Source: Natranaerobius thermophilus JW/NM-WN-LF (GTDB lineage: Bacteria > Bacillota > Natranaerobiia > Natranaerobiales > Natranaerobiaceae). From it: 64,000 bases of DNA. The notes under the pieces were generated by a model. It worked only from the letters and a program-made list of their open reading frames with translations. It ran no database searches and was not told where the DNA came from. The position numbers were made by a program, and so were the translations under genes. Location: the NCBI RefSeq assembly GCF_000020005.1, contig NC_010718.1, positions 873,001 to 937,000 on the forward strand. The letters are read 5' to 3'. Shown here piece by piece: positions 56,018 to 63,536 of the stretch (positions are counted from its first letter, which is position 1; each line of letters opens with the position of its first letter).

Positions 56018-57235
56018 TTAACTATCATTCATCATTTCAATTAATTTTTCGGCCATGGCCACAGCAAAATCGTCATCGTTTATATCAGTGTTCTTTTCAA
56101 TTAATTCCACCTTATCTTGGTCTAAGTTTGATCTTATTGCATCAAATAAAGTTTGGTCTTCTTCAGGTCCGTGAAAAGGTTGGCCTTCCACATCTATCAT
56201 GGAGACGCCTTTTAATGGTAGAAATAGAGCTGCAGGACCCGTACTAGCGTTCAACTTTTTAGCAACTATTTCTCCTAATTGTTTGTTTTCTTCCGAGGTA
56301 GTTCTCATTAAAGTGACTGTAGGATTATGTTTGTAGAGTTGCCTGTTTCTAAATTCGTCGGGCACGGTATCTATAGGTCCAAAATTAACCATATCCAATG
56401 CACCTGTAGATACTACCTGTGGGATACCTTTTTTACTGGCTGCTTCCAGGCGATTGGGACCGGCACTTAGTACACCACCTACCAGTTCATCACACCATTC
56501 AGTTGTAGTGATATCTAAGACACCTTGGATAAAGCCTGATTCTATTAGGCTTTCCATGGCTCTACCACCGGTGCCGGTGGCATGAAATACTAAAACTTCG
56601 TATCCTCTATCTTCTAAGTATTCTCTAGCCCTTGTCACACAAGAAGTGGTTACACCAAACATAGTCGCAGCAATTAGTGGTTTTTGTTCTTCAGTTTCAG
56701 GAATCTCACCAGTAACCATACCCGAAATACCATTAGCAGCATTTGCTAAAATTTGTCTAGATAGTTGGTTGACTCCCGAAATATCCACAACAGAGTACAT
56801 CATAGATATATCTTTAACACCTACATAGGGCTCTGTATTGCCTGAAGCAAAAGTGGAGACCATCATCTTTGGAATTCCTACCGGGAGTGCACGCATGGCC
56901 GAGGTACCAATAGTGGTTCCAGCACTACCACCGAGACTGATTACTCCGTTCACCTTTCCTTGTTGATACAATTCTGTTACTGTCCTGGAAGCCCCATGTG
57001 ACATTACTTCCATAGCTTGACCACGATCACTGTCTTCACGTAGCTTTTTGAGAGAAGTTCCTCCTTTTTTTGCTACTTCTTCTGCTGTGATGTCTGGTCG
57101 AAAATACGGTTCTCCCTGTACCCCTGTATCAATGACAAATGTTTCAAGACCGTTGTTTTCAATGAGCTTTTTAATAAAATAAAACTCTTCACCCTTTGTA
57201 TCCAGTGTACCGATTAGAACCACCTGTTGAGCCAT
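56018..57235 (-). CDS. Tm-1-like ATP-binding domain protein (UPF0261)
   Basis: 405 aa. Start QVVLIGTLDTKGEEFYFIK, GVISLGGSAGTTIGTSAM, PKMMVSTFASGNTEPYVG and FHATGTGGRAMESLIESG are typical. Named after the N-terminal domain of the tomato Tm-1 resistance protein. Likely forms a functional unit with the TIM-barrel protein encoded downstream. GGAGTGAAG ribosome binding site. Confidence 0.9.
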   Translation of the reverse strand: MAQQVVLIGTLDTKGEEFYFIKKLIENNGLETFVIDTGVQGEPYFRPDITAEEVAKKGGTSLKKLREDSDRGQAMEVMSHGASRTVTELYQQGKVNGVISLGGSAGTTIGTSAMRALPVGIPKMMVSTFASGNTEPYVGVKDISMMYSVVDISGVNQLSRQILANAANGISGMVTGEIPETEEQKPLIAATMFGVTTSCVTRAREYLEDRGYEVLVFHATGTGGRAMESLIESGFIQGVLDITTTEWCDELVGGVLSAGPNRLEAASKKGIPQVVSTGALDMVNFGPIDTVPDEFRNRQLYKHNPTVTLMRTTSEENKQLGEIVAKKLNASTGPAALFLPLKGVSMIDVEGQPFHGPEEDQTLFDAIRSNLDQDKVELIEKNTDINDDDFAVAMAEKLIEMMNDS

Positions 57236-57392
57236 TTAACTTCACTCCTTTTTGAAATAATCTATATTTATTATAAGCTTGACCATATTATACTATACTT
57301 TGGATAATATTAGTTTTGATTTATTTATATTAATTTAAATAATGGGAAATCTACTATGAAGACTTGATAATTTGTTTGGAGGGAGGGTCCCA

Positions 57393-57728
57393 ATGAGAAT
57401 TTGGGATATACAACCACACTTTCTTTGTAGAAAACATCTTCTTGGAGAACATCGAGAGTTACATGCACTTTGGAATATTCTAACCCAAGGCAAAAAGGGC
57501 TATCAAAACCATCCAGAAACATGTAGGTGGAAAGAGAAACTACGAGCACTTTATAACCGACATGAACAATTAGTTCAAGAATTAAAAGCTAGGGGGTATC
57601 AACATAAATCTCCTCTTAATAGCGAATTGGCAACAGGCCAAGATTTCCAGGATGAGTATATAGATTCTATAGAAGTGCAAAAACAAATACTGAAAGATAA
57701 AGATTGTCCTTGTTTATTATTTGACTGA
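57393..57728 (+). CDS. Pyrimidine dimer DNA glycosylase / endonuclease V-like
   Basis: 111 aa. MRIWDIQPHFLCRKHLLGEH and HALWNILTQGKKGYQNHPE are the family core, with a C-terminal helical segment (LYNRHEQLVQELKARGYQH). The family repairs UV-induced pyrimidine dimers by base excision; the phage T4 DenV protein is the model. ATG 57393 with GGAGGGAGGG upstream gives the canonical N-terminus, where the amine is catalytic in DenV. Confidence 0.85.
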   Translation: MRIWDIQPHFLCRKHLLGEHRELHALWNILTQGKKGYQNHPETCRWKEKLRALYNRHEQLVQELKARGYQHKSPLNSELATGQDFQDEYIDSIEVQKQILKDKDCPCLLFD

Positions 57729-57765
57729 TTAAATTCCGCAAACTCACGGAATACATTGGGGTGAT

Positions 57766-57824
57766 TTTACAGAAATTTTACACAAGGCCGATAATATAAA
57801 CAATTGTTGTGAAACTAATAACAA
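57766..57824 (+). promoter_or_regulatory. Promoter and Rex-like operator of hydrogenase gene 2
   Basis: TTTACA (57766-57771), 18 bp, GATAAT (57790-57795). Just past the expected start site lies TTGTGAAACTAATAACAA (57807-57824), matching 12 of 14 fixed positions of the Rex box TTGTTAA-N4-TTAACAA. Rex senses NADH/NAD+ and represses fermentative genes, so redox control of this hydrogenase is likely. Confidence 0.6.
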
Positions 57825-57877
57825 TTTGTTATGATATCATTATCATTAAAGCAAATAAATATATAGGAGGGACAACA

Positions 57878-59401
57878 ATGAGAAAATTTGAAACCGAAGT
57901 CCAAAAAATCAATCATGAAATTATGAGAGAATTGGCTAAATTAGTTTTCAAAAATAAATTATTAGATGAAATAAATGAATTACCTCAAAAAATAATCCAG
58001 GGTGATGAAGCTCGGTACCGTTGTTGTGTTTACAAAGAAAGAGCGATTATTACCGAGAGGGTACGCCTGGATATGGGTGTTAATCCAAACAATATTCACT
58101 CTAATACATTTTTAAAGGATGATTACGAACAAGCATGCCATCGACTGGACAAGCCAGTAGTACAAGCATTAGAAAAAGCATGCGACAAATGTCCTATAAA
58201 TAGGTTTACAGTTACTGAAGCTTGCCGGGGTTGTGTTGCTCATTATTGTATGGAAAGTTGTCCTAAAGATGCTATTAGTTTCATTAATCGCCAGGCTTAT
58301 ATCAATCAAGAAAAATGTATAGAGTGTGGAAAATGTAAGAATATGTGTCCTTTTAATGCAATCTCTGATGTAATGCGCCCTTGTCGAAGCGCATGTACTG
58401 TAGATGCCGTTAAAGTTGATGGTGATAGAAGAATTAGCATAGATCAAGATAAATGTGTCAGTTGTGGTGCTTGTATTGAAGCATGTCCCTTTGGTGCTAT
58501 TGCCTCTAAATCCAATTTTATTTCTTTTCTAGAGGATCTGACAGGAGGAGAGCAGATACATGCAATGATAGCACCATCTATAGCTGGTCAATTTGGAGCC
58601 AAAGTAAAAGTTTCCCAAATAAAAGCAGCTCTTAAAAATTTAGGTATGGATTCTGTACAAGAGGTTGCTAAAGGTGCAGATGTCGTAGCATATCATGAAG
58701 CTAAGGAATTAATATCTAGCATCCATGAGCATAATTTTATGTTAAGTTCATGTTGTCCTGCTTTTGTCAGTTTAGTAAAGAATTTTTATTCAGAGTTTAC
58801 AGCTAATTTATCTCAAACAGTCTCTCCTATGATTGCCATGGGTAGATCGATTAAACAAAAATATCCAGGTTCGAAAGTAGTTTTCATTGGCCCCTGTATT
58901 GCAAAGAAAGACGAAGCCCTTGAAGAAGATGTGCAGGATGGAGTTGACTATGTGTTAACTTATGAAGAAATATGTGCTTTATTTGAAGGTGCAGGGGTTG
59001 ACCCGTCACAATGTGAGGAATTTACAGAAGAAGAGGATCAAAACAAGCTTGTCAGTCCTTTTGGAAGATGTTTTGCTAAGAGTGGCGGAGTAGGAGAGGC
59101 AATTAAGAGAACTGTTAAAGAAATAGAACCTGATTATGATATTGATATCAATGTAGTTAAATGCAGTGGTCTAAATGAATGTAAACAAGTTTTAGAGAAA
59201 CTTAAAAATGGCAAATTAGAGGCGGATTTTATCGAAGGAATGGGATGCGAAGAGGGATGTATCGGTGGTCCAGGCAATTTAGTAAAACCTAATAAATCTA
59301 AAGTAATGGTTGAAAAATACGGAAAAGAAGCAGAAATAGAAAGTGCAGTAGAGTCGGCTTCTTCCCAAATTGAAGAACCACAATTGTTTAGAGAGCATTA
59401 A
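57878..59401 (+). CDS. [FeFe] hydrogenase, monomeric group B-like (second copy)
   Basis: 507 aa, paralogue of the gene at 3504, starting MRKFETEVQKINHEIMRELA. The N-terminal RCCVYKER segment, several Fe-S motifs (CRGC, CMESCP, CIECGKCKNMCP, CVSCGACIEACP) and the H-cluster cysteines in SSCCPAF, IGPCIAKKDE and GMGCEEGC are intact. In the last loop a glycine replaces the usual alanine (MGC, not MAC). AGGAGGG precedes the ATG; the earlier in-frame start at 57809 overlaps the Rex-like operator. It may differ from the first copy in redox regulation rather than function. Confidence 0.88.
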   Translation: MRKFETEVQKINHEIMRELAKLVFKNKLLDEINELPQKIIQGDEARYRCCVYKERAIITERVRLDMGVNPNNIHSNTFLKDDYEQACHRLDKPVVQALEKACDKCPINRFTVTEACRGCVAHYCMESCPKDAISFINRQAYINQEKCIECGKCKNMCPFNAISDVMRPCRSACTVDAVKVDGDRRISIDQDKCVSCGACIEACPFGAIASKSNFISFLEDLTGGEQIHAMIAPSIAGQFGAKVKVSQIKAALKNLGMDSVQEVAKGADVVAYHEAKELISSIHEHNFMLSSCCPAFVSLVKNFYSEFTANLSQTVSPMIAMGRSIKQKYPGSKVVFIGPCIAKKDEALEEDVQDGVDYVLTYEEICALFEGAGVDPSQCEEFTEEEDQNKLVSPFGRCFAKSGGVGEAIKRTVKEIEPDYDIDINVVKCSGLNECKQVLEKLKNGKLEADFIEGMGCEEGCIGGPGNLVKPNKSKVMVEKYGKEAEIESAVESASSQIEEPQLFREH

Positions 59402-59465
59402 TTAAAAAAGTCATAAGAAAGTAAAGTTAAGGATATAACTTTAAATTGAAAAATCGATTGAGATT

Positions 59466-59515
59466 AAGGCTGTAATCTAAGTTATTTAAACACTTAGTAT
59501 TACAGCCTTTTTTTT
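59466..59515 (+). terminator. Terminator of hydrogenase gene 2
   Basis: 11-bp stem AAGGCTGTAAT/ATTACAGCCTT extended inwards by CTAAGT/ACTTAG, then eight T residues. Confidence 0.9.
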
Positions 59516-59532
59516 GCCTATACAATAACAGA

Positions 59533-59603
59533 TAATTACTTTATATAGTAATTATAGGAATCTTCTATCTCCCCCTTTCAAACAATATAAAAAGTATTAT
59601 AAT
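59533..59603 (+). promoter_or_regulatory. Promoter and upstream dyad of amidase gene 2
   Basis: Dyad TAATTACT-TTATAT-AGTAATTA (59533-59554), then CTTTCA (59575-59580), 17 bp, TATAAT (59598-59603). The dyad is 161 bp before the ATG, matching amidase gene 1 (160 bp). Between -10 and ATG a second dyad ACTTGCTC/GAGCAAGT (59628-59660) could form a leader hairpin. Confidence 0.6.
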
Positions 59604-59693
59604 AGAACTTGTATCTAGTTAACATAACTTGCTCAATCAAAAAATATACAAGAGCAAGTGAACAAATCAGAACATTGGAGGGGGATAAAAGTA

Positions 59694-60596
59694 ATGAAAG
59701 GATTAAAGTTAACGATTTCACTGCTAGTTTTTGTACTACTTTTAGCAGCAAGTGGCCCTATTATGGGGAACGAAGTTAGTGCAGAAGAGTTGGAAGAAGC
59801 AGAAGTTGTAGTAGAAACTTTAAATGTCAGATCCGGTCCAGGTTTATCAAACTCACTCATTGACCAGGTCCATCAAGGAGAAACATATGATGTGTTGGAC
59901 AAGCAAACTAATGAGTCTGAGAGTTACTATCAAGATTGGGTAAAAATTGATTTTTCAGGATATGAAGAAGCTTGGGTTAGCCAAGATTATGTAAACATCA
60001 CTACCCCTGAAGCTATTGATCCTGAACCTGAGAATAACAGTTATAGACCACTTGAAGGTACTAGAATAGTTCTTGATCCCGGTCACGGTGGATGGGACCC
60101 TGGTGCTGTAGGGCCGACTGGATTAACTGAAAAGGAAGTAGCCCTTGATGTTTCCTTCAAAACTCAAGATAAGCTTGAAAGCTTAGGCGCTGAGGTTTAT
60201 TTAACTAGGGAAAGCGATATAGATATTCCACTTGCAAACAGAGCCTACTTTGCCAATGATTTATGGGCAGACCTATTTATTAGTATTCATGCTAACGGTG
60301 CTATCAATCGAGGAGCACAGGGTACAGAAACTCACTACTCTTCATGGAGAAATCCCAATGACTACTTTTTAGCTGAAAGCCTGCAGGATAGCATGATAGA
60401 TAACATCAACAGAGTCGATCGAGGCATCATTGACAGCAATTTTGCCGTGTTAACCCATGCAAGAATGCCGGCAGCTTTGGTTGAACTTGCTTTTATAAGC
60501 AATTATGAAGAGGAACGATTATTGGGATCAGATTACTTTCAAGAGAATGCGGCACAGGGGATTACGGAAGGTATCGTAGACTACTTTAATTATTAA
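59694..60596 (+). CDS. Secreted SH3b-containing N-acetylmuramoyl-L-alanine amidase
   Basis: 300 aa. Signal peptide (MKGLKLTISLLVFVLLLAAS to about VSAE), an SH3b domain (VVETLNVRSGPGLSNSLIDQ, EAWVSQDYV, residues ~35-100), a short linker, and an Amidase_3 domain with VLDPGHGGWDPGAVG, LTEKEVALDV, FISIHANG and ALVELAFISNYEE supplying zinc ligands and the catalytic glutamate. Digests peptidoglycan; SH3b probably binds the wall. Duplicate of the gene at 30710. GGAGGGGG ribosome binding site. Confidence 0.93.
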   Translation: MKGLKLTISLLVFVLLLAASGPIMGNEVSAEELEEAEVVVETLNVRSGPGLSNSLIDQVHQGETYDVLDKQTNESESYYQDWVKIDFSGYEEAWVSQDYVNITTPEAIDPEPENNSYRPLEGTRIVLDPGHGGWDPGAVGPTGLTEKEVALDVSFKTQDKLESLGAEVYLTRESDIDIPLANRAYFANDLWADLFISIHANGAINRGAQGTETHYSSWRNPNDYFLAESLQDSMIDNINRVDRGIIDSNFAVLTHARMPAALVELAFISNYEEERLLGSDYFQENAAQGITEGIVDYFNY

Positions 60597-60643
60597 AACA
60601 ACATTATAAACAAAATTATAATAAGTAACCAATAAATAACACC

Positions 60644-60688
60644 AACAGGAAGGCTGTCCTTAATGTAATTTTGGACAGCCTTCCTGTT
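60644..60688. terminator. Bidirectional terminator between amidase 2 and the arginine decarboxylase gene
   Basis: 16-bp perfect stem AACAGGAAGGCTGTCC/GGACAGCCTTCCTGTT with a 13-nt loop; TT-rich tail on the plus strand. Confidence 0.85.
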
Positions 60689-60691
60689 TAA

Positions 60692-61168
60692 TTAAAAGAG
60701 TGCTACACCTGAAAAAACACTTCCACAGCTTATATCTCTTATTTTTAGTTCGGAACCTTTGGTTAATACTTCTTGTAGCTCTAAACCTCGATTTTCAAAG
60801 GTCTCAGCTATCATATTTTCTGCGATTTTAAGAGATTGTTCTTTAGGTCTGTATCCTGAAGTTTCTACTATCATTCCATGAGCCCTGGAAGAAGCTGGGA
60901 TTCCTACTGCTACCGCCGATGAAATGATTTCTCCGGAATTACAGCTAGTGACTGACCCGTATGCAATAGGGAGGATTCCTCCCTCGGAAACAGTGATTTT
61001 ATCCTTTTGTTTAACTCTAGCTGGGAGAATACTAGTTACTTTTAATAAATTGAAATTACCGACTTCTGCATTTAAGAGAGCTTTATCAAAAGCTGTTAAT
61101 GAGGTATTGCCCTCACCTGTTCCGGTTACCAATTTGAAGTATTTTAAAGTTTTTAAATCTACTGCCAT
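60692..61168 (-). CDS. pdaD: Pyruvoyl-dependent arginine decarboxylase
   Basis: 158 aa. Family markers LVTGTGEGNTSLTAFDKAL, LPARV, ILPIAYGSVTSCNSGE and AVAVGIPASSRAHGMIVE. A serine in the GSVTS region is the expected self-cleavage site creating the pyruvoyl cofactor (family knowledge; the exact residue is not assigned). Converts arginine to agmatine, a polyamine precursor, or consumes protons. ATG 61168 with GGGAGGG upstream is preferred to the ATG at 61198. No other polyamine genes adjoin. Confidence 0.9.
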   Translation of the reverse strand: MAVDLKTLKYFKLVTGTGEGNTSLTAFDKALLNAEVGNFNLLKVTSILPARVKQKDKITVSEGGILPIAYGSVTSCNSGEIISSAVAVGIPASSRAHGMIVETSGYRPKEQSLKIAENMIAETFENRGLELQEVLTKGSELKIRDISCGSVFSGVALF

Positions 61169-61350
61169 TCTGTGATTCCCTCCCTGTAATTTAATCACTA
61201 TATTATATTCTGAAAAATGCTTTATTGACTCACTTGCTACTTATTCCGTTATCACAAATTGTCCTGTATTACTTCCTAAAATTAGTGAAATGAATATTGT
61301 AAATACACAAACTTTATGAAGTAATAGCGAGTTTATTTGGAGGGGTTCTC

Positions 61351-61998
61351 ATGGAAGGTGTTATCCCGGTTAGAACCCATATAATAACTGATGAAGATGA
61401 TATATCCGAAGTGATTTTCAGATATACCAAAAATATAGCAGATAAAAGAGATATAATAGCTGTTTGTGAGAGTGTGGTGGCAATTAGCCAGGGATTGTAC
61501 TATAAACCTGAAGATATTAAACCACGTCCATTAGCAAAATTGTTGTCCAATTTCACAGAACGTCACGGTAGTTTGACCAATCCGGCCTCAATGGAAATTG
61601 TTTTTCGAAAATCCGGATTTTTAAAACCTACTTTAGGGGCAGTTATTGGTGGATTAGGGAAACTAATAGGTAGGCGTGGGTACTTTTTTAGAATTACAGG
61701 TATACAGGCAGCTTTAATAGATGATGTTGCTGGTACTATGCCACCATTTGACCGTTATATTATTGCTGGTCCCAAAGACCCCTACGCTACTGCAAAAAAA
61801 ATTTCCGAACGCACAGGAGTGGGAACTGTTATAGTAGATGCAAATGATTTGGGGAAAGTAGATATTATAGGGGCTTCTAAGGAAGTGAAAGAAAAAAGTA
61901 ATTTTAAACAGATTGAAAAAATCCTTGAAAATAATCCTTTTGGTAATGATGATGAGGGGACACCACTAGTAGTCATAAAAGGATTTTTTAAAAAGTAA
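61351..61998 (+). CDS. CofE-like (F420:L-glutamate ligase superfamily) protein
   Basis: 215 aa. VIPVRTHIITDEDDISEVI, ADKRDIIAVCESVVAISQG, GSLTNPASMEIV, RITGIQAALIDDVAGTMPPFD and GTVIVDANDLG match the CofE-type fold seen in many Firmicutes that lack F420. The true substrate is unknown. GGAGGGG ribosome binding site. Its terminator has been split by the IS element that follows. Confidence 0.88.
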   Translation: MEGVIPVRTHIITDEDDISEVIFRYTKNIADKRDIIAVCESVVAISQGLYYKPEDIKPRPLAKLLSNFTERHGSLTNPASMEIVFRKSGFLKPTLGAVIGGLGKLIGRRGYFFRITGIQAALIDDVAGTMPPFDRYIIAGPKDPYATAKKISERTGVGTVIVDANDLGKVDIIGASKEVKEKSNFKQIEKILENNPFGNDDEGTPLVVIKGFFKK

Positions 61999-62008
61999 AA
62001 ACAGGACC
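61997..62008 (+). terminator. Left arm of a terminator split by the IS element
   Basis: AAAAACAGGACC; its complement GGTCCTGTTTT is at 63501-63511, beyond the insertion, followed by a T-run. Joined, they form an 11-bp stem with a 9-nt loop. Confidence 0.8.
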
Positions 62009-62013
62009 TGAAA
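62006..62013. repeat. Left target-site duplication of the IS256 element
   Basis: ACCTGAAA, identical to 63489-63496; 8 bp is the usual IS256-family duplication length. Confidence 0.9.
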
Positions 62014-63488
62014 GAGGGTGTAAAATAAACGGTGTAAACCTTCCGAATTGATGTATAATAAAAAAAGGATGGGAGGTTTGCACCGTTATGAATTTAATTG
62101 ACAAAAAGAAAGTCAGAGAAATGATGAAGGAAGGAAAGTTGAAAGATGTGAATGATATTCAAGACTTACTGAAGGAACAGTTTGGCGAGCTGATAGAAGA
62201 AATGCTGGAAGGCGAACTTGACCATGAATTAGGCTACTCGAAGTATGATTATCGAGAAAAAGAAACTACCAACAGTCGAAACGGGAAGAGAGAAAAACAA
62301 CTCAAATCGAATTATGGTAATTTAGAAATAGAAGTACCAAGAGACCGAGAAGGTGAATTTGAACCACAAGTAGTTAAAAAGAACCAACGAGACGTTTCAA
62401 GCATCGATGATCAGGTTCTAAGCATGTATGCAAAAGGCATGACAGTAAGAGATATACAGACTCATTTACAAGAGCTTTATGGAGTGGATGCTTCTCCTAC
62501 ACTCATTTCCGGAATTACAGACAAAATAGTTCCTCTAATTAAGGAGTGGCAAAACCGACCGCTATCAAGAATCTATGCTCATGTAGTTATGGATGCTGTC
62601 CATTACAAAGTGAGGCAAGATGGTAGAATAGTCAACAAAGCAGCTTATATGGCTATAGGAATTGATTTAGATGGCATGAAGGATGTTTTGGGCATTTGGA
62701 TTGGAGAAAATGAAAGTTCGAAATACTGGTTGAAGATAATTAACGAGTTAAAAAATCGAGGCGTAGAAGATATTTTAATTGTATCAATAGATGGTTTAAA
62801 AGGGTTTGAAGATGCAATACATGCTGTTTATCCGCAAACAGAAATTCAAAGCTGCATAATTCATCAGATTAGAAATAGCACAAGATATATATCGTACAAA
62901 GATCGAAAAGAATTCTGTAGTGATCTTAAGAATGTTTATAGAGCCCCAACTGAGGAAGTCGCTTTAATAGAGCTAGATAAACTCGAAGAAAAATGGGGAG
63001 ATAAATATGAGATTTCCATTAGATCGTGGAGAAATAATTGGGACAAGCTCTCTGTTATGTTTAAATATCCAGAAGAAGTTAGAAAACTAATTTATACAAA
63101 CAATTCTATGGAAAGCTACAACCGACAATTAAGAAAAGTTACCAAATCAAAAAGTATCTTCCCTACCGACGAATCCTTATTAAAAATGCTTTATCTTGCT
63201 ACAATGGATATCACTAAAAAATGGACTATGAGAACAAAAAACTGGGCTCAGATTCTGGGACAATTGAGTATTTACTTTGAAGGAAGAATTTAAAACTTTT
63301 TAACTTTTTTGATTGATGATAGCTAGTACCAGGGGATTCTATACCCACTTATTACCACAAAATCTCAAAAATGAAAAATCGAGGGAGATGATCTTCCCAC
63401 ACAGGAAACTCCCTCGATTTCTTCACTGTATTTAAGTTGTTCCTATAGGTCATAATCGGATTGTTTACACCAATTACTTGACAGACTC
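62014..63488 (+). mobile_element. Complete IS256-family insertion sequence
   Basis: 1475 bp bounded by 33-bp imperfect terminal inverted repeats (25 of 33 match; left 62014-62046, starts GAGGGTGTAAAAT; right 63456-63488). 8-bp target duplications flank it. One transposase gene; a long 12-bp hairpin AAATCGAGGGAG/CTCCCTCGATTT (63377-63420) lies after it. Appears intact. Confidence 0.95.
62088..63293 (+). CDS. IS256-family transposase
   Basis: 401 aa, full length. DDE catalytic residues D169 (VVMDAVHYK), D235 (VSIDGLKGFED) and E342 (NNSMESYNRQLRK), with the family CxxH-like element QSCIIHQIRNSTRY. GGGAGG precedes the ATG. Expected to be functional as no interruption is seen. Confidence 0.96.
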   Translation: MNLIDKKKVREMMKEGKLKDVNDIQDLLKEQFGELIEEMLEGELDHELGYSKYDYREKETTNSRNGKREKQLKSNYGNLEIEVPRDREGEFEPQVVKKNQRDVSSIDDQVLSMYAKGMTVRDIQTHLQELYGVDASPTLISGITDKIVPLIKEWQNRPLSRIYAHVVMDAVHYKVRQDGRIVNKAAYMAIGIDLDGMKDVLGIWIGENESSKYWLKIINELKNRGVEDILIVSIDGLKGFEDAIHAVYPQTEIQSCIIHQIRNSTRYISYKDRKEFCSDLKNVYRAPTEEVALIELDKLEEKWGDKYEISIRSWRNNWDKLSVMFKYPEEVRKLIYTNNSMESYNRQLRKVTKSKSIFPTDESLLKMLYLATMDITKKWTMRTKNWAQILGQLSIYFEGRI

Positions 63489-63496
63489 ACCTGAAA
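63489..63496. repeat. Right target-site duplication of the IS256 element
   Basis: ACCTGAAA, direct repeat of 62006-62013. Confidence 0.9.
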
Positions 63497-63500
63497 ATAA

Positions 63501-63517
63501 GGTCCTGTTTTACTTTT
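63501..63517 (+). terminator. Right arm and T-run of the split terminator
   Basis: GGTCCTGTTTT followed by ACTTTTTT. Complement of the left arm at 61998-62008; also lies at the 3' end of the minus-strand betaine-binding gene. Confidence 0.75.
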
Positions 63518-63536
63518 TTAGTTTTGGGATTCAAAT

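Noticed and set aside
57236-57392. Extra small gene before the pyrimidine-dimer glycosylase
   Set aside because: No start with ribosome binding site other than that of the annotated gene.
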